DNA from: Labyrinthula sp. Ha
Taxonomy: Eukaryota; Sar; Bigyra; Labyrinthulida; Labyrinthulaceae
DNA: 64,000 nt
Direction of reading: 5' to 3'
NCBI GenBank assembly: GCA_015227615.1
Contig: JAALGZ010000003.1
Span: 1,426,001-1,490,000, forward strand
In this document: in pieces, positions 32,701 to 46,000 of the stretch
How positions within the stretch are numbered: the first letter of the stretch is position 1
Layout: each line of letters begins with the position of its first letter
Program-made: the position numbers and the translations under genes
The notes under the pieces: generated by a model
What the model was told of the DNA's origin: nothing
The model's database searches: none
The model's input: only the letters and a program-made list of their open reading frames with translations

Positions 32701-35700
32701 TGAAAAAGTGTTTTATGTTTGAATTTTTCAAATAACAAGTGTGCTTATTTCAATATATACTATTCTATAGACCAGATTTCCTTTTACAATAGTTTCAACA
32801 ATGTCTGATGCAAGTAAGATAACATTCAAGTTTGTAAATCTATCGGAGAACTAGACGAAGAAGTTTTTAAAGAAATAATGACCTTTATTCATAAAAACAA
32901 AGACATATGAAACGTATATAATTTTGGAGAACAAGAATATAGACCTATCAACGAATGCATGTACTCTTATGATACTACATATACCTAATGTTCAAAAAAG
33001 TAAGAACCATCAGGAGAATACATAAAATTAAATTTTGTATAGTTAGTCAGAGTTAGAAACGGTGCACTTAAAGAACAATACACTGCCCAGTATTACAGTT
33101 TTGGGATCAATTCTTAATAAAATATATTTTATTTATGAAGTTTCTATTTATGTAGCATGTCTTTTTATTGCATTGTGACCTTTATTATGAATTTGTAATG
33201 GTTTGAATTTAATTATGAACAATAAGTGTATATCAAGAAAAGTATTTGTACAGACCATGGTTCAAATGTTTGATGAATCTATAGTTTTACTTTAAAAAAC
33301 AAGAACAAATAAGTTTATTAGCTTTCAATTATCTAAGATAAGAGATGCCACAGTGAATACCTGTAGCTCTCAAATTTTCCATCTCTTTGGTTTTCTGTTA
33401 CAATTTTCGTTCTAAATTATTTCCTTAGCCTAAGAATTTTTATTTTGGCTTATGTTGTTACTAAGGCTTTAATAATTTTATCGTTCCGCATTATTGGCAA
33501 ATTCAGTCAAAATTAATAAACTTCGATGGTTCTTTCAACGACACACGCCATCAGTCATAATCTGCATCTAATTATTATAACAAGACATTTCCACATTTCT
33601 GATGGAAATAACGATAATTACTTGATTATTAAGAAAATTTAGATACTGAGTAGCAAAGTGCATCAGTTTCTCCTTACTTACTGCTTACACTTTGCATAGC
33701 TATACAGGAACATAGAATTTCAACGTACTTGGGGTCTTTATATAATACTTCTTTACCAATACATAAACTCCGGAACAGCAAATCCCAACGCCCCAATATT
33801 TCAGTATGTACTATTAGGTAGATAACGTTACTTATATCTCTTTAATTCTCTGTCAAAGTTCTTTAAAATTATCTAACCATATATAAAAATCCTCATACAG
33901 ATCACTATTATACAAACGGGCAGTAGTATCATTTGGTTGCGATGAAACCTATACAAATGGTACCAATCCAGATCAGAAACAAAAGTTCCACTCAAGAGCT
34001 TTAACTAAATCAGGTGAATAGCATTTTGCAAAAACCTCGTTTTACCAGATTCGTTTCCGTACAAGGTACCAAGTTTGAAATAACTAATGAACACATCCTA
34101 GGAAAAATTACAAAAAGACCGGAACGTAACTAGGGAATAAATTCAGATCTAGGAAGAACAACAATTAATGGGAGTTCTTTAAACAAGTTGTAAAGGTGTG
34201 GCTACTTCCTTTCAAATTAGCGATTAATGAATTATCTTTTTGTAAGCTTTTCAGTTCATTTGATCGCAGTATCATTGTTTAACTCCTTGAAACCTGCAAC
34301 CTGTTTACAAAGAAATGAAATTACCTATTTGATGAAAAAAATAATTATGAATCTCTTGATTGTGTCATAGCCTTGCTACATGAATCTGTTCTCAATTTTT
34401 AGAGTAAGTATCGACACCTTTCTTCAAACTAAGGTGGATCGGCTTGTACCCCCACAAGCAATTGGGGCTTCATTGTAACTCAAAACAAGAATACTATATC
34501 TTACAACAACCAATCCAAGGCATCAGCTCTTCTTCAGATACATGACCACTAAATAATATTTTCAAAGCCCAGTACAATATTTCTGTACTAATATAATAAA
34601 TAATATATTTCAACGTGAAGTATATATCTAAAAAGTTTATATATTGTTACCTATTATATCTCCTGAATTGAGGATAGAATGCGCCTATTAGGTGAAACGC
34701 CTTGAAGTTCATGTACATGTTAGAAACAAGGCAATTGATCTTTAAACAGAAAAAATAACTTCCAAAGCTTAGGCTTTGAACTATCTGTAGAAAAAAATGC
34801 ACTCACTCCTTATCTATTCCGTTTATATGACGCGAATATATTTCCATAATTGTGGATATTCCATACAAAACTAGCTGCATTCAATGTTCTTAGTTTCTTG
34901 GTAACAAAAAATGCTGCTTTAAACTTTAAAATAGTTGATTATTTCCTTATGGTTATTACTCGTAATGTTTTACTTTTCAGGTTCAGATAATTCTGACTTC
35001 TAGTCCTGCTTTACTTCGTTATTATCATAAGAAAAATAGAAAAACAATAAGGTAACGCAAAAAACGAGAAAAAATAGATTACTTTTCCAACTATTATTGT
35101 TCTAGCAGTTGATTCTAACCTATGCTCTCAAAAGTAAAAAACGCTTCTCAAATTTGTCTAAGAACAAGTTATATAAGCATTTAGAATGTCAAGACTATTT
35201 TGTGTATTGTTTCTACCTAGGATAAAATTTAGAGAATTTTCGAACTGAGTTCCTTCGCTTAACGATTAACCATTATCAGTCTATGTCAACGGCTAAATAA
35301 ATATTCTAAACAACCGTAGAATATGGGAGGCTTTGTATCGCAATGCCCGGGTTAGAGTTCCAATGCCCGGATATGTATTCTGAGGCCAAGTTATGTTACA
35401 TGTGTTTTCCTTATGGGAAGGACAGTATGAAACTATTCTATATGTTCAAATTTTGGACAATTTGAAATAATTATACATTTCCGTTTGAGATAATAATTCT
35501 ATATTCAGTATTGGAATGGAACTTAGATGGTATATAATGATAGTACAGAAAGGTTTAGTTGAAACTAGTAGATCTTAATTGCTTCAACTCTTTTAGTTAT
35601 TTGGAGGCAGTAGAGTTCAGTAGAATTAAATTCTTTCCTCGTTGCGTTTCCTTTTATATTTAGAGATCGACAAAAAAGATGCTCTTCATGAACTCTTTGA

Positions 35701-35954
35701 ATATATAGCTTAGTTGGTGGATGCTTCTTCTGGAAGTGTAGAAAATGAGAACCTTACTTTGAAACCTGTGTATTCCTCCCTCAATTAATACTACTGTCTT
35801 GGCAGTATTATGCCACTTACGATGAAGTTTGAGAGTGTTTATCCTCCACCTCGAATCAAAGGTAAGGAACTGTGATACTAAATGAGGTAATGAATATCTC
35901 GGGTTTTCTGTGTGTTGGATTCTTACCTATTAAGTGACAAGCCAAATAAGTTGT
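29777..35954. other. Gene-free spacer within duplication copy A
   Basis: 6.2 kb without a convincing gene. Part of it resembles a worn Ty1/copia element (see 31550-31760). The rest is AT-rich sequence with only short frames. It is repeated almost unchanged at 50688-56869. Confidence 0.5.
31550..31760 (+). mobile_element. Possible Ty1/copia reverse transcriptase fossil
   Basis: A plus-strand trace HINDILLSSRD, with a following charged stretch, resembles the YVDDILL active-site region of copia-family reverse transcriptases. The element is heavily decayed, older than the segmental duplication that carries it, and its ends were not found. Confidence 0.3.
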
Positions 35955-37022
35955 CTATTCAAGAGTAGAGAAGAACTCTATACCCAAAGCTCTTTCAGAT
36001 GCGCTCCATACAAGAGCTTGGTTGTCTTCACTCATTGTGTGCCTCTCTTTTCCTTTGAGGACATCTTTTGCCTTACTTATAACCTTAAGCGGAATCCCTA
36101 CAGTACCCTCCTCCGGAATAAAAAAGTCTCCTCCATCGACATCCTCTTCTTTACCAAAACCACACTTAATTATACCCATCGATCCATCTGCTGCACTTTG
36201 AGCTTTGAAAATTCTGAAAGAGGAAATAATTTCAAATAACTTCAGAGTAAAATAAACGTTCCAACTATAAGTTCCTTCCTTCTTATGTATATTTCGTACA
36301 TTTTCTAAAAAACCAGTGTCACTTCCACCAGGCTCTCCAACCACACTTTTCACAAGTCCCTTCAATTTTGTTTCTTGTAGCTTTTTGTGTAGAGCCATGG
36401 CGAACGTTGTATTAGCTAACTTAGTTTGATGATATCTTTCACTCTTTGCAAAAAGTCCATTACCTCCAAGCTTACCTTCTTCTACCTTCTGAAAATACTT
36501 TTCCTCTAGACCTTTGCCCATATTCCGTGCACCAGATGATTGCTGAACAATCCGAACATCACCTGCTTTCTCGGACGCAACTTTCAAAGTTGGTAATAGA
36601 AGATGAACCAGCAGGAAGTGACTGAGATGATTCACCTGCATCTGCTGATCAAAACCATCTTCTGTTCGTTTATCTGGAATTAAACCTATTCCGGCGTTAT
36701 TAATGAGCACATCCAAACCATCTGGAGTCAGCTCCAATACTTTTTTCGCAGCTTCTCTAACTGAAGCTAGCGACATTAAATCACAGGACACTCGTTGAAT
36801 AACAGTTGTGGAACTGAACTTTTCTTTCTCGGCATCTAGCTTTTCAATGCAATTGTCAAATCGAGCTGAGTCTCTGTTAAGCAACAGCAATTGCGAAGCG
36901 TTCTTCCGTACTGCACAAACAGCTGCCCAATATCCTGTTCCCGAGGTTGTTCCTGTAATTGCAACAGTTTTTCCTTCAAGAGAAGGAATTGTTACAAGAA
37001 AATCATTATAAAGTTCTTTCAT
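35955..37022 (-). CDS. Short-chain dehydrogenase/reductase, copy 2 (SDR2)
   Basis: 355 residues, one exon, same length and motif positions as SDR1: TGTTSGTG at 23-30, NNAG at 108-111, QQSSGARN with the catalytic Ser, YHQTK at 197-201. It differs from SDR1 in scattered places, notably residues 55-75, the segment around KGLEEKYFQKVEEGKLGG, the GGSDTGFLENVRN loop and the C-terminus (KGKERHTMSEDNQALVWSASERALG). Differences avoid catalytic motifs, so both copies look functional and may differ in substrate or expression. It lies at the right end of duplication copy A, with its promoter abutting a 1-kb TIR element. Confidence 0.9.
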   Translation of the reverse strand: MKELYNDFLVTIPSLEGKTVAITGTTSGTGYWAAVCAVRKNASQLLLLNRDSARFDNCIEKLDAEKEKFSSTTVIQRVSCDLMSLASVREAAKKVLELTPDGLDVLINNAGIGLIPDKRTEDGFDQQMQVNHLSHFLLVHLLLPTLKVASEKAGDVRIVQQSSGARNMGKGLEEKYFQKVEEGKLGGNGLFAKSERYHQTKLANTTFAMALHKKLQETKLKGLVKSVVGEPGGSDTGFLENVRNIHKKEGTYSWNVYFTLKLFEIISSFRIFKAQSAADGSMGIIKCGFGKEEDVDGGDFFIPEEGTVGIPLKVISKAKDVLKGKERHTMSEDNQALVWSASERALGIEFFSTLE

Positions 37023-37045
37023 CTCTATCTTTTTTCTTTTCTATA

Positions 37046-37114
37046 AACGGATAGTATTTGCTATTTCGGTAACTCTCTTGTACCCGGTTCGCAAAAATCG
37101 GGATTCGGAGTTTT
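37046..37114 (-). promoter_or_regulatory. SDR2 promoter block with TATCCGTT element
   Basis: On the gene strand, AAAACTCCGAATCCCG (near 37099-37114) precedes CTATCCGTTTATAGAAAAG (near 37053-37035) about 25-30 bp before the ATG. The proximal element is intact; the distal one is altered from ATATCCGTT to ATCCCGAT. Confidence 0.5.
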
Positions 37115-37175
37115 CAGAATAAATGCAAGAAATAAACGAACTTGATTGGTTGAATTAAAATTTTGTACTTTGTAA

Positions 37176-38226
37176 TTAGGGTTTCTTATCGTGCTTACCG
37201 TTAATTATCAGAAATATAAATGGCCAAATCTTGCTTACCGTTATTAACGGTAAGGAATCCTTAACGGATTGGAAATTTCCGTTAACCACGATAAGCACGA
37301 TAAGAACAATAACTTTTGGTTTTCCCAAGAATATTTAAGAATATAATATTCTGTCCCAAATCATATCTCCATAATATATTATATCTGTATTCTTCTTGTA
37401 AAGGAATAAAACTGAAGTAAAAGCTGACTCAGAAGTAGATGCAACATAGAATCAATATCATCTGCAAATTGTTTTATATGAGAATCTTCTTATGACTACT
37501 AACCTGACCTTTGAATTTATCTCAACTCAGCTCAACATAAACTTCTAGAAAATAGCATAAAATTTCAAATGTCTTTTCTAAGTAATTTTAAAGAATTAAT
37601 TCTACTCTGTGAGAGAAAATGCAACTCAGAAAATCGATGTAATGGCTTGGCCATGGCAGGAATTTTGCATTTTCCTCATATAGAAATGCTTGTATCTTGG
37701 CTCAATCTCTTTTTTAAAAAATTTAACATAAAAGAATATAAAATTGTGTTTAAGGAAATTTATTTGACATAATCTTAACGCAACCAACAAGTCTTCTTTT
37801 CTTTAGCCCAATCTTAGTGTTTCTCCTCTCAATCAAACACGTCTCCAGACAGTTCAGCTAACCAAAATCTCCAACAAGTAGAAGACAACTAGTTTTGAAG
37901 CTTCGACGAGCAAATTATTCTTTGTTTATGTTTGAAAACTACTTTCATTTTTCTTTGCGCCACTTTTTTTGTTCATACAAGAAGTTTTTTCTGGACTTGT
38001 TTGTTTTTTACTTTAACCAGGAAGAGAAAATTTGGCGTTTCTTGAATTTTCAAAGATATACCAGTATGTACCGTTACTTGTCGTGCTTATCGTGGTTTCC
38101 GTTAACTTCAGCTTTTTTCCGTTAAACGATAAAACTCCAATTTTGCTTACTGTCAATAACGATAAGGAAAACTATCGCAAAATTTCCGTTAACTATCGTA
38201 TGTTATGTTACGATAAAGGGTCCTAG
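37176..38226. mobile_element. Non-autonomous DNA transposon with long imperfect terminal inverted repeats
   Basis: The left arm (37176-37315) and right arm (38069-38226) are inverted, diverged copies of each other. The inner part CCACGATAAGCACG (37286-37299) has its exact complement CGTGCTTATCGTGG at 38082-38095. Outer ends are TAGGGTTTCTTATCGTG and, inverted, TAGGACCCTTTATCGTA. TTGTAA flanks both sides (37170-37175 and 38227-38232), a possible target duplication. The arms are packed with CCGTTA and TATCG repeats, like subterminal repeats of MULE/foldback or hAT-type elements. The 750-bp middle has no transposase. The superfamily is not settled. Confidence 0.6.
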
Positions 38227-38939
38227 TTGTAAAAGAGGAGAACCTTGCTCAAAAAGGTTGTACAAACTTTAATATTATTAACTTGTGAGTTATGATACAT
38301 CAGGAGAACCAATATTTGGCATATTATCTGGATTTCCATTATATTCCGCGGGTATACTACAAAAATCTTGCCCCTTTGAAATCTAAGAGGTGTTATTCTG
38401 GCTCTTAGAAATATGCGAATTTTACTAGTATTCTTTAGCTATAGTGCAATAATAACTAGATAGACCAACAGTACTCTACAAACTAGGTCGAGTGATAATA
38501 TATACAGAAAAATATTACTATCCCAAGACAGATCAGTTGAAGTTCTCCGGTTTCCTTAAAGGTAAAGAAAGAATGTACATAGAACCTGGATATAAGAATA
38601 AACTCTTGAGAGACACAAAAGGCAACTTCATCATACAAAAGGGATATAATACTTTGAAAAGTCATAATAATACAATGACAAAACAGTGATATTGTACCTT
38701 TTGCACTTAGGTAGGCATGCAATTCAAAGTGAGCAACTTGCCAAATTCTGCTTATTCTAATAGTGGAAGCAAAAATATTGCTCATCTCAAGCTTTTACCC
38801 ATTTCGTTTACTTTAACACTTTCTTGAATTTGAGGAGTTGAACTTGATCGTCATTTCCACTGCATAACCACTCACTTGATCTAGCCCTAATACACAAAAT
38901 TGAGGAGATTTTTTAATAACGACCTACTAGTGTTAACCA

Positions 38940-40060
38940 AATTCCAAGAGGCTGGGATGCGCACAAGTCAAGATTGGTCAGAGAGTTACTAAAACAATCC
39001 AAACTATCGGTGTTCACAAGCTTCGTGAACCTATCTCCCTCCTTCAATGGAAAATGCCATGAATATTGCGCAAATATGTTTTACTCTAGACAACTAGATA
39101 GTTGCCTTCATCTTGAGAGATTGGTATCCGACCTCAGTACGTCTATCTGTTTTCTAAAGTTCCATTACCAAGAAATAGCCATGATGTGTTCATCGTCATA
39201 TAAGAATATTTCTTAGTCAACTTTGACCTAAGACTTGTCTGAAGAAAAGAGAAATGATATTTTAGACATTTAAGTGGGAACCATTCTCTCCCCTGTGAAA
39301 ACAGAACTCATACTAAACAGCATTTAATTCGGTATCAACAGGGAACCTGGTTTTTAAGGTTTATGCTTTTCATAATTCCACACGTTGCTCATTTTGTTAT
39401 CTACATATCCTACACGAGCAATTCATAGCATTAGACCGAACTAAATAGAAAAACTACACCAAGGTCAAACCCATTTAAATTCCTTATATTTGTCTACAGG
39501 AATCGGTTTCTATCAACAACCGTATTCAAAGTCTGCCTTCAACTCTTTTAGGACTCAAATTTCTTGCAAATTTCATATCAAAGTACATGGATACAAAATC
39601 AAAGAAAAAAAATACACACCCCAATTCCATAATAGGGGGTCCAAAATCTTGTAAAACCAAACTAAAAAGACACTGACAGTCAATGAGAACCTATCTTCAT
39701 CTGGGAAATATGTTGATCTGGTACGGCCCGACTTTCTAAGCTTACGGAAATATCCTCCGATGGGGTATCAAGCTCTAGTGACTTGTTAAGCTTCATAGCT
39801 TTATGAAATGACAAACCCGAATGTCGATAAACAAAAAAAATATAATTTTGCTGCACAAAACTAGTACATCACTGATTCTGATTGTATGAACGAGACAGAT
39901 ATGGAGAAAATAAGGTTCGTAGCTATCTATTTAGGGCCAATTTTCATCAAATATATGGAATCTGTGGTTAGGGAAGTTGTGATTATTACAGTTACAACTA
40001 ATGTTAAGGACAAATACTGCTATTTTATGAGCGCCTATGTACCGTAGAGTAGTTTAAGCA
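38940..40060 (+). mobile_element. Possible decayed Ty1/copia element (Gag and integrase traces)
   Basis: On the + strand, a trace with PSFNGKCHEY (near 39020-39070) resembles the start of copia Gag, and about 0.9 kb on, a trace with YLGPIFIKYME (near 39930-39960) followed by a hydrophobic strand resembles the integrase core start. Order, strand and spacing agree with a copia element. It is clearly broken with many breaks, old, and its LTRs were not identified. Confidence 0.3.
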
Positions 40061-43000
40061 CAAAAACCTACAAAACTTATTCAATGGAGAGAAAAACTCT
40101 TTGGAAGAGAAATTAAATCGGTAAATCATCACTACTAGGGTATTTAAATATCCAAACATGAAGAAGGGGTCTACTATCTATGGAAGTTACGAACGATCTA
40201 TAGACGTCGCGAATCATTTATATACTTCCGCAGATATGATAATTTTCTTGTAGGATTTTCTCTAAGTGTTCTATCAAATCTCTAATGATACATGTTTCAC
40301 GACTGCAAGCAAGACTTTTAACCCAATTTCAAACTTCTACCGCATAAATTTAAGTTAGACAATACATATTTGATCAATTTTGTATTTAAGAGTTCTTGTA
40401 TGTTTTTGGGAGTCAATAGCCGGTAAAAAGGTATGAAAATATCCACGGAAGATAAAGATTGCAACACGAAACTCTTGACTTCGAATAAGGGAAAACACCT
40501 ATATATAATTACCTTATCATTTTAAAAAATAGATGAACCAACTTAAGAGCACCAAAATTTTGAACAATCGGTTTCTTAAGTAAAGTATATAAAGTACTAA
40601 CTAAGATCATCGAGATCAGTATTGAATCTATCCTATAAGAATATTTTCGGGTTGTCGGTATTTTTGAAAAACGAGCTGGTATGAGATGAATGGGAGGATG
40701 TAGTATGTATCATACAAATACATATCACAGTGAGCAGAAGAGATCCTGTTCTAGTTTGCATAGTTTAACAGAAGTCTTCATAAAACTTCCTCTGATTTCA
40801 GGGAAGCTCATTGGGGTATCTGAGGATGAACGCAGTTTTCTCAATATAGTCAAGTACCTTTATAACTATGCAACTGCCCATGATACAATGTGCTCAAAAT
40901 TTTATAATAGCGCGAAAATTACCCCTATAGTTTTACAAGGCTAGAGTTTAACACAGGGTTTATCTAAAACAGCCCTAAATAATTGAAAAAAACAGGTTGT
41001 TCATATTCTAGAAAAAGCGGAGCAGAAGACCAATATATATTCAAATATATTTCCCCCAAGTATTTTAACCTATCTGAACGATGTATGTTTCCTCCATCAT
41101 TGAAAAAAAGGTTTTAAATAATATGTCAATAAAATTTAGAAAACATTAAACGAATCAATGCTGAAGACAAATATGGTCAAAGCCAGATTCATACTCACAG
41201 GTGGAGTAAAGAACTTTTTTGAAACACAATTTAAAGATCACCTATACTAAATAATCAAAGATTTCACATACCAAATTTGCAATTGAAACCTTTAAGTCTG
41301 CGTTGTTGTTTTGAGATAGTAGTCACGTCTCATACAAGAATAAATAACTCTGATCGGTGGTGGAATTCGAACCAGAGACATTGGCCGAACTAGAAAACAT
41401 ATGTTCAGTATGTTTCAGTTTGACTGAAAAAAATTAAATTAATGAGAATATTCGAGTAAAAGGGATATTTATCGGAAGCAAAATAAAATGCAAGAAAAGT
41501 TTGAATCAAAAGGCTTAAGAGCAACCCAACCATTGGCCAGGTGCCCCGATATAAGATAAGATTACCCACTTCCTCCAATTCGGGCGTTGACAATATAGTG
41601 AAAAAGTGCATTATGATCACACCTGGGGTGTAGAGATTGAATTTGGATACTTCGGGGAAGATATTAGACATGAAGTTAGATATAATCTACAGATTAATAA
41701 CTCCTTAAAATATCGAATAACAAGAAAGTCTACGTTGACGAGATTGATAACGACATAAGTAATAAAACCTAGGACACCTCAAAAACGCCAAACACGCCCC
41801 AAATCAAATAAACTCATTTGACTGGGAGTTTGCAAATCATATGGGGGTATGACCCTGTAAGAAAAACGGCGAACATCTACATAGACCATGAAAAACTATT
41901 TACCCAAAGTCAAAGATGGACCTATAGAGTAAGGCCATATCTTTGAGCAATTATTGCTACTCCATCATCCTGCTCAACAAAATGAAAACTGCAAAATGCT
42001 CTCCATCTCGGCCTTAGCTATTTTGCTCCAGATCTTCAACCACGGAACCATAATATAAGTTAAACATATATTAAATCGAGCTCACTTATATATAATGTGC
42101 TACCCATATGACTAAGGCAAATGCTTCTCAAAACAAGATGTCCTACCTTGGTTCTACCAGTCAATAGATCAAAACCCTAAATTTTACCAAAGTTTTCTTA
42201 GAGAGTGTCAAAATTATATATGCACTCAAGTTAAGATTCCTGTAGCTCTTGAGTCTCGCCATGAATAAACATTGAACATGGGAATCCAGTATAGCTAGAA
42301 GAATTGGCAATAACATGTGATCAAATGTAAGATAAGTTAGATATTTCCAGGTAATTTGCATTAAGCTTAAATCTCATCAGGAAATCCAAACGTTTTTGAT
42401 ACATCGTGAGTCGAAACACATTATATCACTGCACTGTCATGATCTTTCACATTAGCGCCAGTGTTAATATTTTATTCTTTCTTGATCAGTGTTCATCTTT
42501 ATGAACGGAGTTTTGACCTATTAAGATTATCGAAATTTCTACAAATACAATGGATCCAATATGTTAAAAACAGTAATGAGTTGAGAAATAGATATAAATT
42601 TTTAGTTAGATGCCTGAATCAAACGCTAAACAGACTAGATAAAAGTGTAACCTCCGTAAGATGGTTTAAACCTCCTTCCAGGAGGCTATTGTAACTAATT
42701 CTATATGGTTATAACTAACTGCACTGATATCCTAGAAGTACTGATAATTCAATAGTTAATTATCGCAACTTCGCAGAACTTACAATTTTTGCAAACAGTA
42801 AAACAGGTTGATATTATCATGATATATAAGATGAGCACTGTCACTATATAAATAATTTTGAGTCATAATTAATTTCTTTAATGAATGTGAGTGTGTATTG
42901 ATGTCATATAGAATTTCATGTGCTATTTTTATTATATAATGCACTACTTTATATTATTATATTTCATGACTTCCCATCTTTACTGGTATTCCATAGTCAC

Positions 43001-46000
43001 AACGTTACTCGTTTGCTCTATTTGATTTTAATACGACACAGAACCTGTTTTGTTATTCTGTATCATTCTGCCTAATAGGCTACTCAAATCACTAGATTTA
43101 TCTAACGGTATGAAAACAAGTACATATTTCCATCGATACACCCAGTTATTCATATCAAGGATTTACCTCGAGATGATAAGAATGAAAGCCATCAAAATTG
43201 TGCTATTATGTCCCAGGCTCCGGATACTCTAGTAACATTACAGGACTATATGGTTCAAACATCATTTGAAATATAATGATATATGAAAAAGGATACATGC
43301 TTAGTTTGAGGTATATCAAAGTTCCAAAAAGGTAATAGCTTGTATTCTTGGTACCATTATTATCAAAGTTTAATTTGTTCTTATCAAAAAATGATGCTAT
43401 TCAAAAAACTAATCTAAAATAAGAACATTTGCATCCGAAGCAGAGAGTATAGATAGGCGGTATCAGCTTTACATTAACGTAAACGAATTGAATTGTGGCT
43501 TTCCAGATTCACTAGTTCTTCCATTCTACGATTCCTAGTATTTACAGGTACACAAAAAGGCTTCATTTCCTCCAGTTATATCATAATTGTCAGGTATTCT
43601 GTATCAATTGAAGTTGTAGTTAGAACTATTTTGCATTCTCAATTTAACTATAGGACACTGGTTTCAAGCGATCATTTTCCCGAATATACTTGACTTAATA
43701 TATTACGTGCTGAGCAGACTTGAAATGTATAGATAATGTTCACACCACATAGTTTCTAATAGCGTTATTGATAATACCTATTTTACACAGAATAACAAAA
43801 CTTCTTTTTATTTCATATAATGAACTAACGATTAGCTTAGAACATCTACCGGATTAATCCATTCCAATATATGTAATATCCTGTTTTGGGCTATGCTTAC
43901 AAATTGTTAGAAGTCTAATTTTTGCATGTATTAGCATAACCCAAAGATATCCTCCTCTTCAGTATTAAAATACTTCTAGTACCGGTTGATAAATGAGAAC
44001 TTCCATATTTCTAATTAGTATCTACAAAGCGCATGGATAATATGTAACTTAACACTGACAATTAGTTCTTGTTCTCTATCATTCCTTGGATTTATGTAGA
44101 ATACTTTTTCGAAATCTTTTCTTATCTTTTCAAATGTGTTAATTTTCCCTGTTACCCCAAAACCATCATAATATCAAGGTAAATTACCACTATTAACTGA
44201 TTCTTCATTTCAACCACGAAGCATGATAGTTTTTCCTTTGACTAAACCCGGACATTTTTCTGCCATCTTTATTTCCGTGCTCATATGCCATATTCTTTTA
44301 AATACATAAGAGCCCAAAATTAAATAAAACCTCTTTTATAGGAACACATTCTCCATTTATTGAAATAGCAATAATGATGTTACGGTTATAGTTGTACTTC
44401 TAATGGCATAAATATATTATAACAATATCATTATTAAAGTTATGAAATATTTCTTAATCTCCCGTTCTGGGTCAATTAATACGTAGATTATTTGTAGATA
44501 TAACCAAAGCGGATCTGTATTATTAAGGTGTCTAAGGTTCCATGTGACTTTATTATCAATTTTTAATGTGTGTTTCGTTTCATTTCCATTTTTCTGGATC
44601 ATTCCATATTTTAGGCAACCATACCATTGGTACAACTTAATCTATCATACAAGTTCTCGGAAGACTGACACTTTTTATCACTTGCAAAGAGTTACTTTTT
44701 TTCTCTATGAAACACATCATGTGTCTATTTCGCCTTTGAATCTTAATTGAATATCTTATCTTACAACAGAATTTTCTTCATAATTATTTAACAAAAGTAA
44801 ACCGTTAAATATTAATTTATTGGGGGTGTATACTTGCTATATTATTATTCATGTTACCGGAAATTTTTTTTCTATATCTTATTGAATCAAATTTAAAAGT
44901 TTGAGAAGTAGAACTCACTTCTTAAATTTTCTTCTCAGATATGTTACGCAGCTTATGCAGTGCATTTTGAATGCCTCTTAGAAAATATACTTAAAATCAT
45001 AGGCTATACTATTTAAAGCTTTTCTATCTTTAGTCATATTCAAAATGATCAGATTTTGTTTTTATTTTTTTCCTTACTTTATGCTGAATTTGAAGATGAC
45101 GAATGCACTAGCTTGACAAACTATTTTCCAAAGACTTATGAGACCCAACATACTCGGAAACTATATACCAGAATACATATCTAACACGTATCTTCATTCC
45201 TTTTGATAAGAAGAAATGAGATTACACAAGGGAATTGGCTCATTTTTCTTATAATTAGATTTAGTGTGTGAAAATATTTATACACAATAAGAGCAGTGTC
45301 ACTATCAGCTAGAAAAACGTTACGTTTCATATTAAATTTAAAGTTGAATCTTCTCCACATTGTGTTAATTCTAGAAGTGGTATTTTATCATAGAATAATA
45401 CCTATAACTTTTATTCTTATACTTGCTCCGCAGCAATGCAATAAGCCTTGAAATTGGCTTCTTAATCCGGGGCCATGTATTGCAATGATATCATTAATCT
45501 ATGCCTCCATGGTTAAAAAGCAAAATACATCTTAGCTATGACTTTCGCTCATTTATAGATAAATTTTTATAAAAACTGTGAGTATAAGATGGGACCATTT
45601 TATTGGCACTGTCTAGTCACAGTTTAATTTACATTTTTTTGTATGATGAATCTCCCAGAAATATTTTTGCAGAGAGATATGTGTTAAGATAAATTATCAA
45701 AAATTAAGTATTAAGTATTCTTAGATTACCCAAGTATGTCATGATATTCCAATGAAATGTTTCATTATTTTCCCCTAAATTGGATGATATTCTTCAACAT
45801 AATTAAAAAAATCATGGTATCGATATCATATAAATTTTTGGTTATGCTCACTTTACTAATGGAATTATATCTCTAGTCATGTGGAAAGTTATAGCAGAGC
45901 TACTCTCTAAAGAAAGCCTATAGGTTCAATTCTTAGATAAAACATTACTCTTGATTTTTTACAATATGGTTTACATATATATATGAATTTTATTTTTTTT

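Larger units (their letters stand above)
28168..37114. repeat. Segmental duplication, copy A (SDR1 - spacer - SDR2)
   Basis: This unit matches 49080-58020 in direct orientation along its whole length. From the SDR1 stop to the SDR2 start it spans 8850 bp, against 8852 bp for the equivalent points in copy B. The first 5 kb or so differ by only scattered single bases; divergence rises to the right, and the right-hand SDR gene is the most different part. The left edge of homology stops at the 3' end of SDR1. Confidence 0.95.

Noticed and set aside
35934-36239. 101-codon + strand frame repeated at 56849-57154
   Set aside because: It is the antisense of the SDR2/SDR4 C-terminal coding region; its conservation follows from the SDR genes.
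40690-40944. 84-codon frame on the + strand, MGGCSMYHTNTYHSE...
   Set aside because: Somewhat protein-like composition but no family, no promoter element and no splice context.
41350-41400. tRNA-like sequence on the - strand, GGTTCGAATTCC resembling a B box
   Set aside because: The flanking 5-bp T-stem does not pair and no acceptor or anticodon stem could be formed; at most a degraded tRNA-derived repeat.
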